Shown one piece after another: positions 51,013 through 58,638 of a stretch of 64,000 nt of DNA. The notes beneath the pieces are model-generated. The model did no database searches. It was given only the letters and a program-made list of their open reading frames with translations, and had not been told where the DNA came from. Made by a program: the position numbers and the translations under genes. The DNA comes from Clostridia bacterium (GTDB lineage: Bacteria > Bacillota > Clostridia > Oscillospirales > Acutalibacteraceae): NCBI GenBank assembly GCA_017416765.1, contig JAFQBE010000013.1, positions 1 to 64,000 of the forward strand, in the 5' to 3' direction. Within the stretch, counting starts at the first letter, position 1, and the number at the start of each line of letters is the position of its first letter.

Positions 51013-51456
51013 ATGAAAAAATCAGTATTCAGAGTCACCTTATGTATCGTACTCATTGCAGCTATAGCTGTTCTGGCAGTAGGTTGCAACAACACTAAAT
51101 CCGACGAAATTCAGCAAGTGCCCACCACCGTACAGGCACAGGGCGAGGTTACGGTTTTAGGTGAAGGCGCAAAGCAGTTCAGCTTTTCCGTAACCGATAA
51201 CGACGGCATTGTAACCAACTTTGAAATCCATACCGACAAAACAACCGTCGGCGAAGCACTTGAAGAGCTTACCCTCATCGCAGGTGACGAAGGTCCTTAC
51301 GGGCTTTATGTAAAGCGCGTAAACGGCATAACCCTTGATTACGATAAGGACGGTATGTACTGGGCATTCTACATCAACGGCGAAATGGCAATGTCAGGCG
51401 TAGATGCAACAGAAATTACAGAAGGTACTGTTTATTCATTCAAAGCTGAAAAATAA
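51013..51456 (+). CDS. Compact DUF4430 lipoprotein
   Basis: The 147-residue protein has a lipobox LAVGC (Cys about 25) and one DUF4430 domain (about 45-147) with VTVLGEGAKQFSFSV, TVGEALEEL, GPYGLYVKRVNGI, MYWAFYINGEMAMSGVDAT and GTVYSFKAEK. This is the YWAFYINGE subtype, with no linker and no cysteine apart from the lipidated one, so it differs from the previous protein. AAGGAG lies before the ATG. It is three bases upstream of the ECF-type membrane protein gene, as expected for a binding protein that hands substrate to a transporter. Confidence 0.88.
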   Translation: MKKSVFRVTLCIVLIAAIAVLAVGCNNTKSDEIQQVPTTVQAQGEVTVLGEGAKQFSFSVTDNDGIVTNFEIHTDKTTVGEALEELTLIAGDEGPYGLYVKRVNGITLDYDKDGMYWAFYINGEMAMSGVDATEITEGTVYSFKAEK

Positions 51457-51459
51457 TAC

Positions 51460-51972
51460 ATGAAACTGAACATAAAAGAAACAGCGGTTTTTTCCATGCT
51501 CGGTGCAATGATGTACGCATCAAAAGAGCTCATGGCAATACTGCCCAACATTCACCTTATAGGCACTTTTATAGTGGCTATGACGGTTGTTTACCGCAAA
51601 AAAGCCCTATATCCCCTGTATATTTTTATTTTCGTTACAGGGCTTTTAAGCGGCTTTGCAACATGGTGGATACCCTACCTTTATATCTGGGCTGTGCTTT
51701 GGGGCGCAGTAATGCTGCTGCCCAAAAACATGCCTAAAAAAATAAAGCCTGTTGTTTACAGCCTTGTGTGCGGACTTCACGGTCTGCTTTACGGCGTGCT
51801 TTACGCGCCTGCACAGGCCTTGCTGTTCGGGCTTGATTTCAAAGGTATGCTCGCCTGGATTGCGGCAGGCTTTCCGTTTGATGTAACACACGGTATCAGC
51901 AATTTTATATGCGGTCTGCTCATATGTCCGCTGATTGCCATACTGAAAAAATCGCACAAATTCACAAGCTGA
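51460..51972 (+). CDS. ECF transporter S component, likely for cobalamin or a precursor
   Basis: The 170-residue membrane protein has about five to six helices and the small size typical of S components. It opens KETAVFSMLGAMMYASKELMA and contains HLIGTFIVAMTVVYRKKALY, LSGFATWWIPYLYIW and GLHGLLYGVLYAPAQALLF. The Ala-rich first helix is where S components dock to EcfT. No EcfA or EcfT is encoded nearby, as usual for group II systems sharing one energising module. It lies three bases after a DUF4430 gene with no strong ribosome site, so it is translationally coupled. A CbrT-like corrinoid role is inferred from position. Confidence 0.78.
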   Translation: MKLNIKETAVFSMLGAMMYASKELMAILPNIHLIGTFIVAMTVVYRKKALYPLYIFIFVTGLLSGFATWWIPYLYIWAVLWGAVMLLPKNMPKKIKPVVYSLVCGLHGLLYGVLYAPAQALLFGLDFKGMLAWIAAGFPFDVTHGISNFICGLLICPLIAILKKSHKFTS

Positions 51973-51976
51973 AACT

Positions 51977-52021
51977 AAAAACCCCTTGATGAACATTCAA
52001 ATTCATCAAGGGGTTAACTTT
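51977..52021. terminator. Bidirectional terminator after the cobalamin locus
   Basis: AACCCCTTGATGAA and TTCATCAAGGGGTT arms of 14 bases with an 8-base loop are followed by AACTTTTTTA. It also serves mrp on the other strand. Confidence 0.9.
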
Positions 52022-52026
52022 TTTAT

Positions 52027-52860
52027 TTACTTTTCTTCAAAGTATTTTTCAATAGCATCAACAGCGGGCTTAATATCGTCATCGCCTGCAAGCTCAACCG
52101 CGCCGCAGTCTACAAGATTAGCGGTTTTCGGTCTGATAGGCAGCCTTGCAAGCACAGGCAGACCAAGTTCCTTTGAAACTTCATCAATCTTGCTTTCGCC
52201 GAAAATCGAGTGTTTTTTGCCGCAATCGGGGCATACAAAATAACTCATATTTTCAACAAGACCGATAATCGGAATATTCATAAGGTTTGCCATATTGTAT
52301 GCCTTTTTGACTATCATCGTAACCAAATCCTGCGGAGTTGTTACAACAACAATACCGTCAACAGGCAGGTTCTGGAAAACTGTCAGCGGAACATCGCCTG
52401 TTCCGGGAGGCATATCGACAAACATATAGTCAACATCGCCCCATGCAACCTCGTTCCAGAACTGCTGGATTATACCTGAAATAACAGGACCGCGCCACAC
52501 AACGGGAGCATCCTCCTTTTCAAGCAGAAGGTTAACCGACATCAAACGGATACCCGATTTGCTTTCTGCGGGAATAAGACCCATTTCACTTTGCTCAATA
52601 GCACTTTTTACACCGAATGCCTTAGGAATTGAAGGACCGGTTACATCGGCATCAAGAACTGCAGTCTGTTTGCCGAGTGCCTGAAAGGTTGAAGCAAGCA
52701 GCGAAGTAACGAGCGATTTACCAACGCCGCCCTTACCGCTGACAACACCTATAACTTTTTTTACATTGCTGTACTGATTCTGTGGCAGGCGCATATCCTC
52801 TGCCTGTTTTTTGCTGTCACAGTTTGAAGAACAGCTTGAGCAATCACCATTGCATCCCAT
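52027..52860 (-). CDS. Mrp/NBP35-type iron-sulfur carrier ATPase
   Basis: The 277-residue cytosolic protein carries Fe-S clusters to apoproteins. The deviant Walker A motif is VVSGKGGVGKSLVTSLLAS (about 38-56); DADVTGPSIPKAFG and VDMPPGTGDVPLT follow. CxxC at YFVCPDCGKKH (about 227) is the cluster site shared by the dimer. An extra N-terminal cysteine cluster (CNGDCSSCSSNC) recalls NBP35. The usual stand-alone gene position fits; it converges on the cobalamin locus. Confidence 0.93.
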   Translation of the reverse strand: MGCNGDCSSCSSNCDSKKQAEDMRLPQNQYSNVKKVIGVVSGKGGVGKSLVTSLLASTFQALGKQTAVLDADVTGPSIPKAFGVKSAIEQSEMGLIPAESKSGIRLMSVNLLLEKEDAPVVWRGPVISGIIQQFWNEVAWGDVDYMFVDMPPGTGDVPLTVFQNLPVDGIVVVTTPQDLVTMIVKKAYNMANLMNIPIIGLVENMSYFVCPDCGKKHSIFGESKIDEVSKELGLPVLARLPIRPKTANLVDCGAVELAGDDDIKPAVDAIEKYFEEK

Positions 52861-52881
52861 TTTTAAATTACCTTCTTTTAT

Positions 52882-53967
52882 TTAAAATTTAATTATTTCT
52901 GTTATTTTTGCAAATACCGATACAACTATACCCCAAAGCTTTGAAACAGCCTTTGCAAGCCAGCCGAAAATACTGCTTACGGTTTTACGGGTTTCCTGCA
53001 AATCTTCATAATAAGATTTCAGCATGAGTGTACCGTCCGTTTCAACAATTTCGTAAAACATCGCCGTTTCGTGGAAGCCTTCACCCGATGAATTCGGCGA
53101 ATGGACGCTGAGCATATTCACACCTTCGTTGGTTTTAAATATCATGCCGTGTCCGCCGTCATAACCCGTACCGGCGATATCTCTGTGAAATAAAAGCCTC
53201 GGCTGCTGAGTCCATTTGCCGTCAATACTGTAGCTTTCAGCCATACCGACCGCATAACCGTTATCAGCCACATTCGACCAGAGCATAATCAGTTTACCGT
53301 CCTTGCAGGTGTAAATATACGGACCGTCAGTAACCTGCCTGTCCATACCGCAAAGTCCGTCATCCGCACGGAAAATTTCCTGCGGCTCGGAAATAAGCGC
53401 TGACAAATCATCGCTCATTTTCGCTACGCACATTCTGCCCACACCGTCATCGGTGCTTGTCCATTCGTGGACAAAAACCATCCACGGCTGACCGTCCTTA
53501 TCAACATAGAGCGTACCGTCAATTGAATCCCAATCATCGGGAGTTGCAAAGCCGTCGCTTATCTGCTCAAACGGACCGAGCGGGCTTGCAGAGCGAAAAA
53601 CAGCTGTACCTCTGTGGTTTAAAACGCGGTCATGGTAAGTGGCAAAAAGGTAGAAATCACCTTTATATTCAACACATTCGGGTGCCCAATAATCATTATC
53701 TGCCGTATGACCTTCAGGAAAAGCGTAAACACGCTGTGGCTCGGACCAGTTTTCTAAATCCTCGCTGACATAACAGCCGTAACCCGGCCAGACAACACCT
53801 GTGCCGTACATATAGTATTTACCGTCACTTACAAGTATACAGGGGTCGCGTATGCCGATATCTTCTCGTTTTTTCGGGTATTCAAGCTCTGCGGCTAAAG
53901 CGGAAGGGATAAGACAAACACCCATAAGAATCACGCAAAGTGTTACTGCCATTATCTTTTTCAGCAT
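52882..53967 (-). CDS. Secreted GH43-family glycoside hydrolase
   Basis: The 361-residue protein has a signal peptide (about 1-25) and a five-bladed beta-propeller typical of GH43. Expected acidic residues are in IRDPCIL (base Asp), DSIDGTLYVDKDGQPW (pKa modulator) and a later Glu. WAPECVEYKGDFYLFATY is a family-typical block. Substrates of the family are arabinan, xylan side chains and similar; the exact one is unknown. It ends in an amphipathic helix (IFGWLAKAVSKLWGIVV then FAKITEIIKF) outside the propeller. It is 21 bases upstream of mrp. Confidence 0.85.
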   Translation of the reverse strand: MLKKIMAVTLCVILMGVCLIPSALAAELEYPKKREDIGIRDPCILVSDGKYYMYGTGVVWPGYGCYVSEDLENWSEPQRVYAFPEGHTADNDYWAPECVEYKGDFYLFATYHDRVLNHRGTAVFRSASPLGPFEQISDGFATPDDWDSIDGTLYVDKDGQPWMVFVHEWTSTDDGVGRMCVAKMSDDLSALISEPQEIFRADDGLCGMDRQVTDGPYIYTCKDGKLIMLWSNVADNGYAVGMAESYSIDGKWTQQPRLLFHRDIAGTGYDGGHGMIFKTNEGVNMLSVHSPNSSGEGFHETAMFYEIVETDGTLMLKSYYEDLQETRKTVSSIFGWLAKAVSKLWGIVVSVFAKITEIIKF

Positions 53968-54004
53968 AGCATAACCTCCTTACCGTCCGTTATGAACAAT
54001 ATAA

Positions 54005-54036
54005 ATCCGGGTGCGGGTGTCCCGCCCACAATTTTC
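54005..54036. repeat. Dispersed repeat copy (GGGTGCGGGTGTCCCGCC core)
   Basis: The core and the right arm ACAATTTT match the copy at 29971-29998 almost base for base. It lies in the gap between leuS and the GH43 gene. Confidence 0.8.
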
Positions 54037-54064
54037 ATTATTCATTGACAAATACTGTTTCAAA

Positions 54065-56473
54065 TTATTTTGCAACAATATTTACAAGCTTGCCCTTGAC
54101 ATAAAGCTCTTTGATGATATTCTTGCCGGCAATTTCTGCGGCAATTTTTTCATCTGCCTTTGCAAGTGCAATTGCAGCTGCGGCTTCAATATCGGTTGCA
54201 ACCATCATTTTAGCGCGGATTTTGCCGTTAATCTGAACAACGATTTCTATTTCGTTTTCAACGCACTTTGCCTCATCATAGGTCGGCCACTCACCGCAGG
54301 CAAGCATACCGCCGCCCATAGCCTCGTTAATTTCCTCTGTAACATGAGGAGCAAAGGGATTGAGCAGGGTTATAAATGTTTTCAGCTCCTTGCGTGTAAC
54401 CGCACCTGCATCATAAATTTCGTTGAGCAGGGTCATAAGCGCAGCAATAGCTGTGTTATATTTAAGGTTTTCTATATCGGAAGAAACCTTCTTTATTGTT
54501 CTGTTGAACGGAGCTTCAAGCTTCTTTGAATATTCATCGGTATCATTAAGAAGCGTCTGAAGATTCCACACTCTGTCAATAAATCTCTTACAGCCTCTTA
54601 CGCTGTCCTCAGACCAGGGTGCAGCCTTTTCATAGTCACCCATAAAGAGTACATAAGTACGCAGAACATCCGCACCGAATGCTTCAACAACATCGTTCGG
54701 GTCAATAACATTACCGCGTGATTTGGACATTTTTACGCCGTCAGGACCGAGGATAAGACCCTGTGCGGTACGCTTTGCGTAAGGCTCTGCATAGGGAACT
54801 TCGCCAAGGTCGTAAAGGAATTTGTGCCAGAAGCGGGAATAAATAAGGTGGCGTGTAACATGCTCCATACCGCCGTTATACCAGTCAACCTGACCCCAGT
54901 ACTTCAGCTTTTCCATATCGGCAAATGCCTTGTCATTCTTCGGGTCAATATAGCGCAGGAAGTACCACGATGAGCCTGCCCACTGGGGCATGGTATCGGT
55001 TTCGCGCTTTGCTGCACCGCCGCACTTGGGGCAGGTGCAATTGACAAAGGAATCAATTTTTGCAAGGGGGCTTTCGCCATCCTGACCGGGTTCAAAATTT
55101 TCAACCTTGGGGAGTTTAAGCGGAAGTTCCTCATAGGGAACAGCAACCATACCGCACTTGTCGCAATGGACAATCGGAATCGGTTCGCCCCAGTAGCGCT
55201 GACGGTTGAACGCCCAGTCCTTCATCTTGTACTGAACACCCTTTTCGCCTATACCCTGCTTTTCGAGTTCAACGAGCACGCGCTCAATAGAAGATTTTTT
55301 ATCTGTATAACCGTTGAGGTAATCGGAGTTGACCATTTCGCCGTCGCCTGTATAGGCTTCAACAGCGATATCGCCGCCCTTTATAACCTCAATAATATCA
55401 ATGCCGAATTTCTTTGCGAAATCGTAGTCACGCTGGTCATGTGCAGGCACAGCCATAATTGCGCCCGTACCGTAGCCCATCATAACATAGTCGGAAATGA
55501 AAATCGGAATTTCCTTACCGTTTACGGGGTTAATGCCTACAAAGCCGTCAAGCTTGACACCCGTCTTATCCTTTACAAGCTGTGTACGCTCAAATTCGGT
55601 TTTCTTTGCGCACTCCGCACGGTAGTTTTCAACCTCTGCAAAATTTGCAATCATGTCCTTATACTTGTCGAGCATGGGATGCTCGGGAGCCATAACCATA
55701 AAGGTTACGCCGAAAAGAGTATCGGGACGGGTTGTATAGATACGCAGCGTTTCGTCTGTATTCTTAACGGTAAAGTTAACAAATGCGCCAGTTGACTTGC
55801 CAATCCAGTTTTCCTGCTGGAGCTTGACATTGGGGAGATAATCAACCTCATTAAGTCCTTCAAGAAGCTTGTCGGCATATTCTGTAATGCGAAGATACCA
55901 TACGTCCTTGGACTTCTGAACGATATCGCTGTGGCAGATATCGCACTTGCCGCCCTGTGAATCCTCGTTTGAAAGAACAACCTTACATGAAGGGCAGTAG
56001 TTAACAAGGGTTTTATCGCGGAAAGCAAGTCCGTTTTCAAACATCTTGAGGAAAATCCACTGTGTCCACTTGTAGTAACCTTCTTCAGTTGTGTCAATTA
56101 CTCTGTCCCAATCGAAGGAAAAGCCTACCCTTTTAAGCTGTGAAGTAAAACGCGCAATATTGTCGTCGGTAACCTGTCTGGGGTGGATACCTGTTTTAAT
56201 AGCGTAGTTTTCGGTCGGCAAACCGTATGCATCAAAGCCGATGGGGAAAAGCACATTGTAGCCTTCCATTCTGCGCTTACGGGAAACAACCTCAAGACCC
56301 GAATAAGCCTTAATGTGACCTACATGCATACCTGCGCCGCTGGGATAAGGGAATTCGACAAGAGCGTAGAACTTTTTCTTATCGGAATTATCAGATGCTT
56401 TGAATACACCTGCATCCTCCCATTTATCCTGCCATTTTTGCTCTGCGGCTTTAAAATCGTAATTTTTAGCCAT
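54065..56473 (-). CDS. leuS: Leucyl-tRNA synthetase
   Basis: LeuS charges tRNA-Leu. The 802-residue protein has the class I HIGH-type motif HVGHIKAYSG (about 51-60), the CP1 editing domain with TTRPDTLFG and AVPAHDQRD, a zinc-type Cys cluster (CPSCKVV/CDICHSD) and the KMSKS loop VKMSKSRGNV (about 570). The length is normal for bacteria. It is downstream of rsfS by 33 bases. A tRNA-Leu gene is elsewhere in the window. Confidence 0.97.
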   Translation of the reverse strand: MAKNYDFKAAEQKWQDKWEDAGVFKASDNSDKKKFYALVEFPYPSGAGMHVGHIKAYSGLEVVSRKRRMEGYNVLFPIGFDAYGLPTENYAIKTGIHPRQVTDDNIARFTSQLKRVGFSFDWDRVIDTTEEGYYKWTQWIFLKMFENGLAFRDKTLVNYCPSCKVVLSNEDSQGGKCDICHSDIVQKSKDVWYLRITEYADKLLEGLNEVDYLPNVKLQQENWIGKSTGAFVNFTVKNTDETLRIYTTRPDTLFGVTFMVMAPEHPMLDKYKDMIANFAEVENYRAECAKKTEFERTQLVKDKTGVKLDGFVGINPVNGKEIPIFISDYVMMGYGTGAIMAVPAHDQRDYDFAKKFGIDIIEVIKGGDIAVEAYTGDGEMVNSDYLNGYTDKKSSIERVLVELEKQGIGEKGVQYKMKDWAFNRQRYWGEPIPIVHCDKCGMVAVPYEELPLKLPKVENFEPGQDGESPLAKIDSFVNCTCPKCGGAAKRETDTMPQWAGSSWYFLRYIDPKNDKAFADMEKLKYWGQVDWYNGGMEHVTRHLIYSRFWHKFLYDLGEVPYAEPYAKRTAQGLILGPDGVKMSKSRGNVIDPNDVVEAFGADVLRTYVLFMGDYEKAAPWSEDSVRGCKRFIDRVWNLQTLLNDTDEYSKKLEAPFNRTIKKVSSDIENLKYNTAIAALMTLLNEIYDAGAVTRKELKTFITLLNPFAPHVTEEINEAMGGGMLACGEWPTYDEAKCVENEIEIVVQINGKIRAKMMVATDIEAAAAIALAKADEKIAAEIAGKNIIKELYVKGKLVNIVAK

Positions 56474-56506
56474 AATTTATCAATCCTTTGCTGATGCAAT
56501 AATTTT

Positions 56507-56860
56507 TTATTCTGTAATAAGTCCTGAAATATCAACGGGCTTTGCGTCTGCCCAGAGATGTTCAAGGTTATAATAATCTCTGTTGTCACGGGTGAAAACA
56601 TGAACAAGCACATCATTATAATCAAGCAGAATCCAGCCTGTTGCCCTGCCTTCAATATGGTCAGGCTCAACACCGAGCTGCTGCATGCCGTATTCGACAT
56701 CATCTGCCAAAGATTTTACATGAGTGCTAGAATTACCCGTTGCGATAACAAAGTAATCGGAAACAACCGTAAGGCTCGCTGTTTCAAGGGCAGCAATTTC
56801 TTCCGCCTTTTTTTCATCGAGTATTTTTACAATGTTTTCAACAAGCTCCTTTGAGGTCAT
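56507..56860 (-). CDS. rsfS: Ribosomal silencing factor RsfS
   Basis: RsfS binds L14 of the large subunit and blocks subunit joining in poor conditions. The 117-residue protein has ETASLTVVSDYFVIATGNSS (about 25-44) and the conserved WILLDYNDVLVHVFTRDNRD with YYNLEHLW near the C terminus. GGAGG precedes the ATG. The rsfS-leuS order is common in Clostridia. Confidence 0.95.
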   Translation of the reverse strand: MTSKELVENIVKILDEKKAEEIAALETASLTVVSDYFVIATGNSSTHVKSLADDVEYGMQQLGVEPDHIEGRATGWILLDYNDVLVHVFTRDNRDYYNLEHLWADAKPVDISGLITE

Positions 56861-57100
56861 TTAACTTCCTCCCTTTATGCGTAAATTTGTACCGCTTTTT
56901 ACCGTAAAAAAGCATACAATTACAGTATTATATAATTTTAGGTATATATAATAGCACATTAGAATTTATTTTGCAAGGATTAATTGCAGTTTATAGAGCT
57001 AACTCATACTTCTCAATGAAACAAAAAACTTTCAGGTTTCATCTTTTGCAATCGGGTGCGGCGCAAGCCCATCCACCGTTCTGTGTTCTGAATTCTACGC
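56861..57100. repeat. Intergenic stretch with degenerate repeat copy
   Basis: This 240-base gap is AT-rich. It holds a GGGTGCGGCGCAAGCCCATCC segment (about 57055-57075) like the second hairpin of the 17.9-kb repeat. Promoter-like sequence for rsfS is likely near 56930, but I cannot fix it. No gene is seen. Confidence 0.5.
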
Positions 57101-57135
57101 TAAAAAGCCTCCCTGCCGAATCAGCAGGAAGGCTG
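57101..57135 (-). terminator. Terminator of the metallophosphoesterase operon
   Basis: Minus-strand AGCCTTCCTGC and GCAGGGAGGCT arms with loop TGATTCG are followed by TTTTAG. Confidence 0.85.
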
Positions 57136-57141
57136 TGATTT

Positions 57142-58608
57142 TTAGAATGTATCGTATACAATTACGCTGTAGAGGAGTTCGGGTAACATTGCAAAGAATT
57201 CGGGCAGCCATGTGCCGATAGCGTACTTTGCAAGGTTGAAGAATGAGGGGATTATATTCAGCGTGTAGTCCATTTCGCTTGTGGTATTGTCGCCCTCGAA
57301 TGTGATTTTGTTTTCGCCTGTTTTCTTTGTGAAATCAATTTCATCAACAATGTTTGTCATGCCTGTTTTTTCGTTGACGATGTATGTTTTAAGGGTAAGT
57401 GTACCGCCGTCGATTTCAACTGTTTCAAAGCAGTAGCCGATGTTTCTTTCAGTTGTGTTTTCCCATGAGAAGCCGTCCCAGTAGTTGCCGTAGCCGTCCT
57501 TCTGAACAACAAGGTTTGCAATGTGGTCTGTGTTCATGAAATGACCTGCAAGGAAGGGACGCACTTCGTAACGCTTTGTGCCCGCTGTACCGGAAAGAAC
57601 CCATGTTGTACCGTTGGCATCAATCTGACCGTTGGTGAGGGGCTTTGTGCGAAGGTACTGGTGGTCATGTCCGGAGAATACCATATCTACATTACATTCT
57701 GCCATAACACCGGGCAGGCAATCCTGGAGATAGAGAGCATCAGGCCATTTGCCGTCCTTACCGAGGGTATAGGGAGATTTGTGCATGAAAACGATTTTCC
57801 AATCCTTATCGGTGGATTTCATGTCGTTCTTGAGCCATTCAAGCTGAGCGTTTGAAATAGCAAGAATATCGTTTGTGTTAAGCACTGCAAAGTGAGCGTT
57901 GCCGTAATCGAAGGAGTAGTTTACGCCGTCCTTAATCTGTACGCTTTCGGTTGTATCAAGTGCGAACATATTGTTGAACCAGTATTCAACGCCGAGACCG
58001 TCATGGTTACCTGCTACGGGAACAATAGTGAAATTCTTGTTCATTGCACCGAATGCTTCATCGTAGTAATTCCACTCTTCGTTTGTGCTGTCATTGGTGA
58101 AGTCACCGCAGTTGGAAACGAAATCTGCACCGGGGAGCTTTTTGAAAGCTTCTGTAAGTGTGTTTGCACCTACCTGGAAGTTTTCAAGGTTGCTTGCCTG
58201 AACGTCTGCAATGTTGATAAAGCTGACCTTGTTGTCACCGTCGTCTGTTGTGAATGTGCCCCATTCGCTCCAGTTTGTGCCGTCACCTACGCGGTAGGTG
58301 TAGGTTGTGCCTTTTTTAAGCTCGCTTACTACAAGCTTGTGCATGTAGTTGCCGTCCCACTCTTCACAGACAACATCGCTTACCTTGTAGAAGGATTCGT
58401 CCATGCCGTCAAATTCAATTTTGGTTGCAGCTTCTTCAGCGGTGTACCAGCAGAAGCCGCGGCTTGTTGCTGTATCGCCGTTGACTGTTACGGAAAGGCG
58501 GAAGGGTGCTGCACCTGTTGCCTCTTCTGCGGATGCGACGCCTGTTACAGCAGTAGCAAGCATAAACACGCAAAGCGCAAGGCAGAAAATTCTCTTGAAG
58601 TTTTTCAT
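57142..58608 (-). CDS. Secreted purple-acid-phosphatase-like metallophosphoesterase
   Basis: The 488-residue protein has a signal peptide (about 1-27), an N-terminal fibronectin-like PAP domain (about 33-125) with WDGNYMHKLVVSELKKGTTY, and a calcineurin-like catalytic domain with FINIADVQ, NCGDFTNDS, VAGNHDG, MHKSPY and FSGHDHQYLR. These give the metal ligands of the binuclear site. It probably hydrolyses phosphate esters outside the cell. The C terminus is hydrophobic (PEFFAMLPELLYSVIVYDTF). It is 30 bases downstream of the alpha-galactosidase gene with AAAGGAG before the ATG. Confidence 0.9.
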   Translation of the reverse strand: MKNFKRIFCLALCVFMLATAVTGVASAEEATGAAPFRLSVTVNGDTATSRGFCWYTAEEAATKIEFDGMDESFYKVSDVVCEEWDGNYMHKLVVSELKKGTTYTYRVGDGTNWSEWGTFTTDDGDNKVSFINIADVQASNLENFQVGANTLTEAFKKLPGADFVSNCGDFTNDSTNEEWNYYDEAFGAMNKNFTIVPVAGNHDGLGVEYWFNNMFALDTTESVQIKDGVNYSFDYGNAHFAVLNTNDILAISNAQLEWLKNDMKSTDKDWKIVFMHKSPYTLGKDGKWPDALYLQDCLPGVMAECNVDMVFSGHDHQYLRTKPLTNGQIDANGTTWVLSGTAGTKRYEVRPFLAGHFMNTDHIANLVVQKDGYGNYWDGFSWENTTERNIGYCFETVEIDGGTLTLKTYIVNEKTGMTNIVDEIDFTKKTGENKITFEGDNTTSEMDYTLNIIPSFFNLAKYAIGTWLPEFFAMLPELLYSVIVYDTF

Positions 58609-58638
58609 CTGTTTTTTCTCCTTTGTTTCGTTTTTGGT

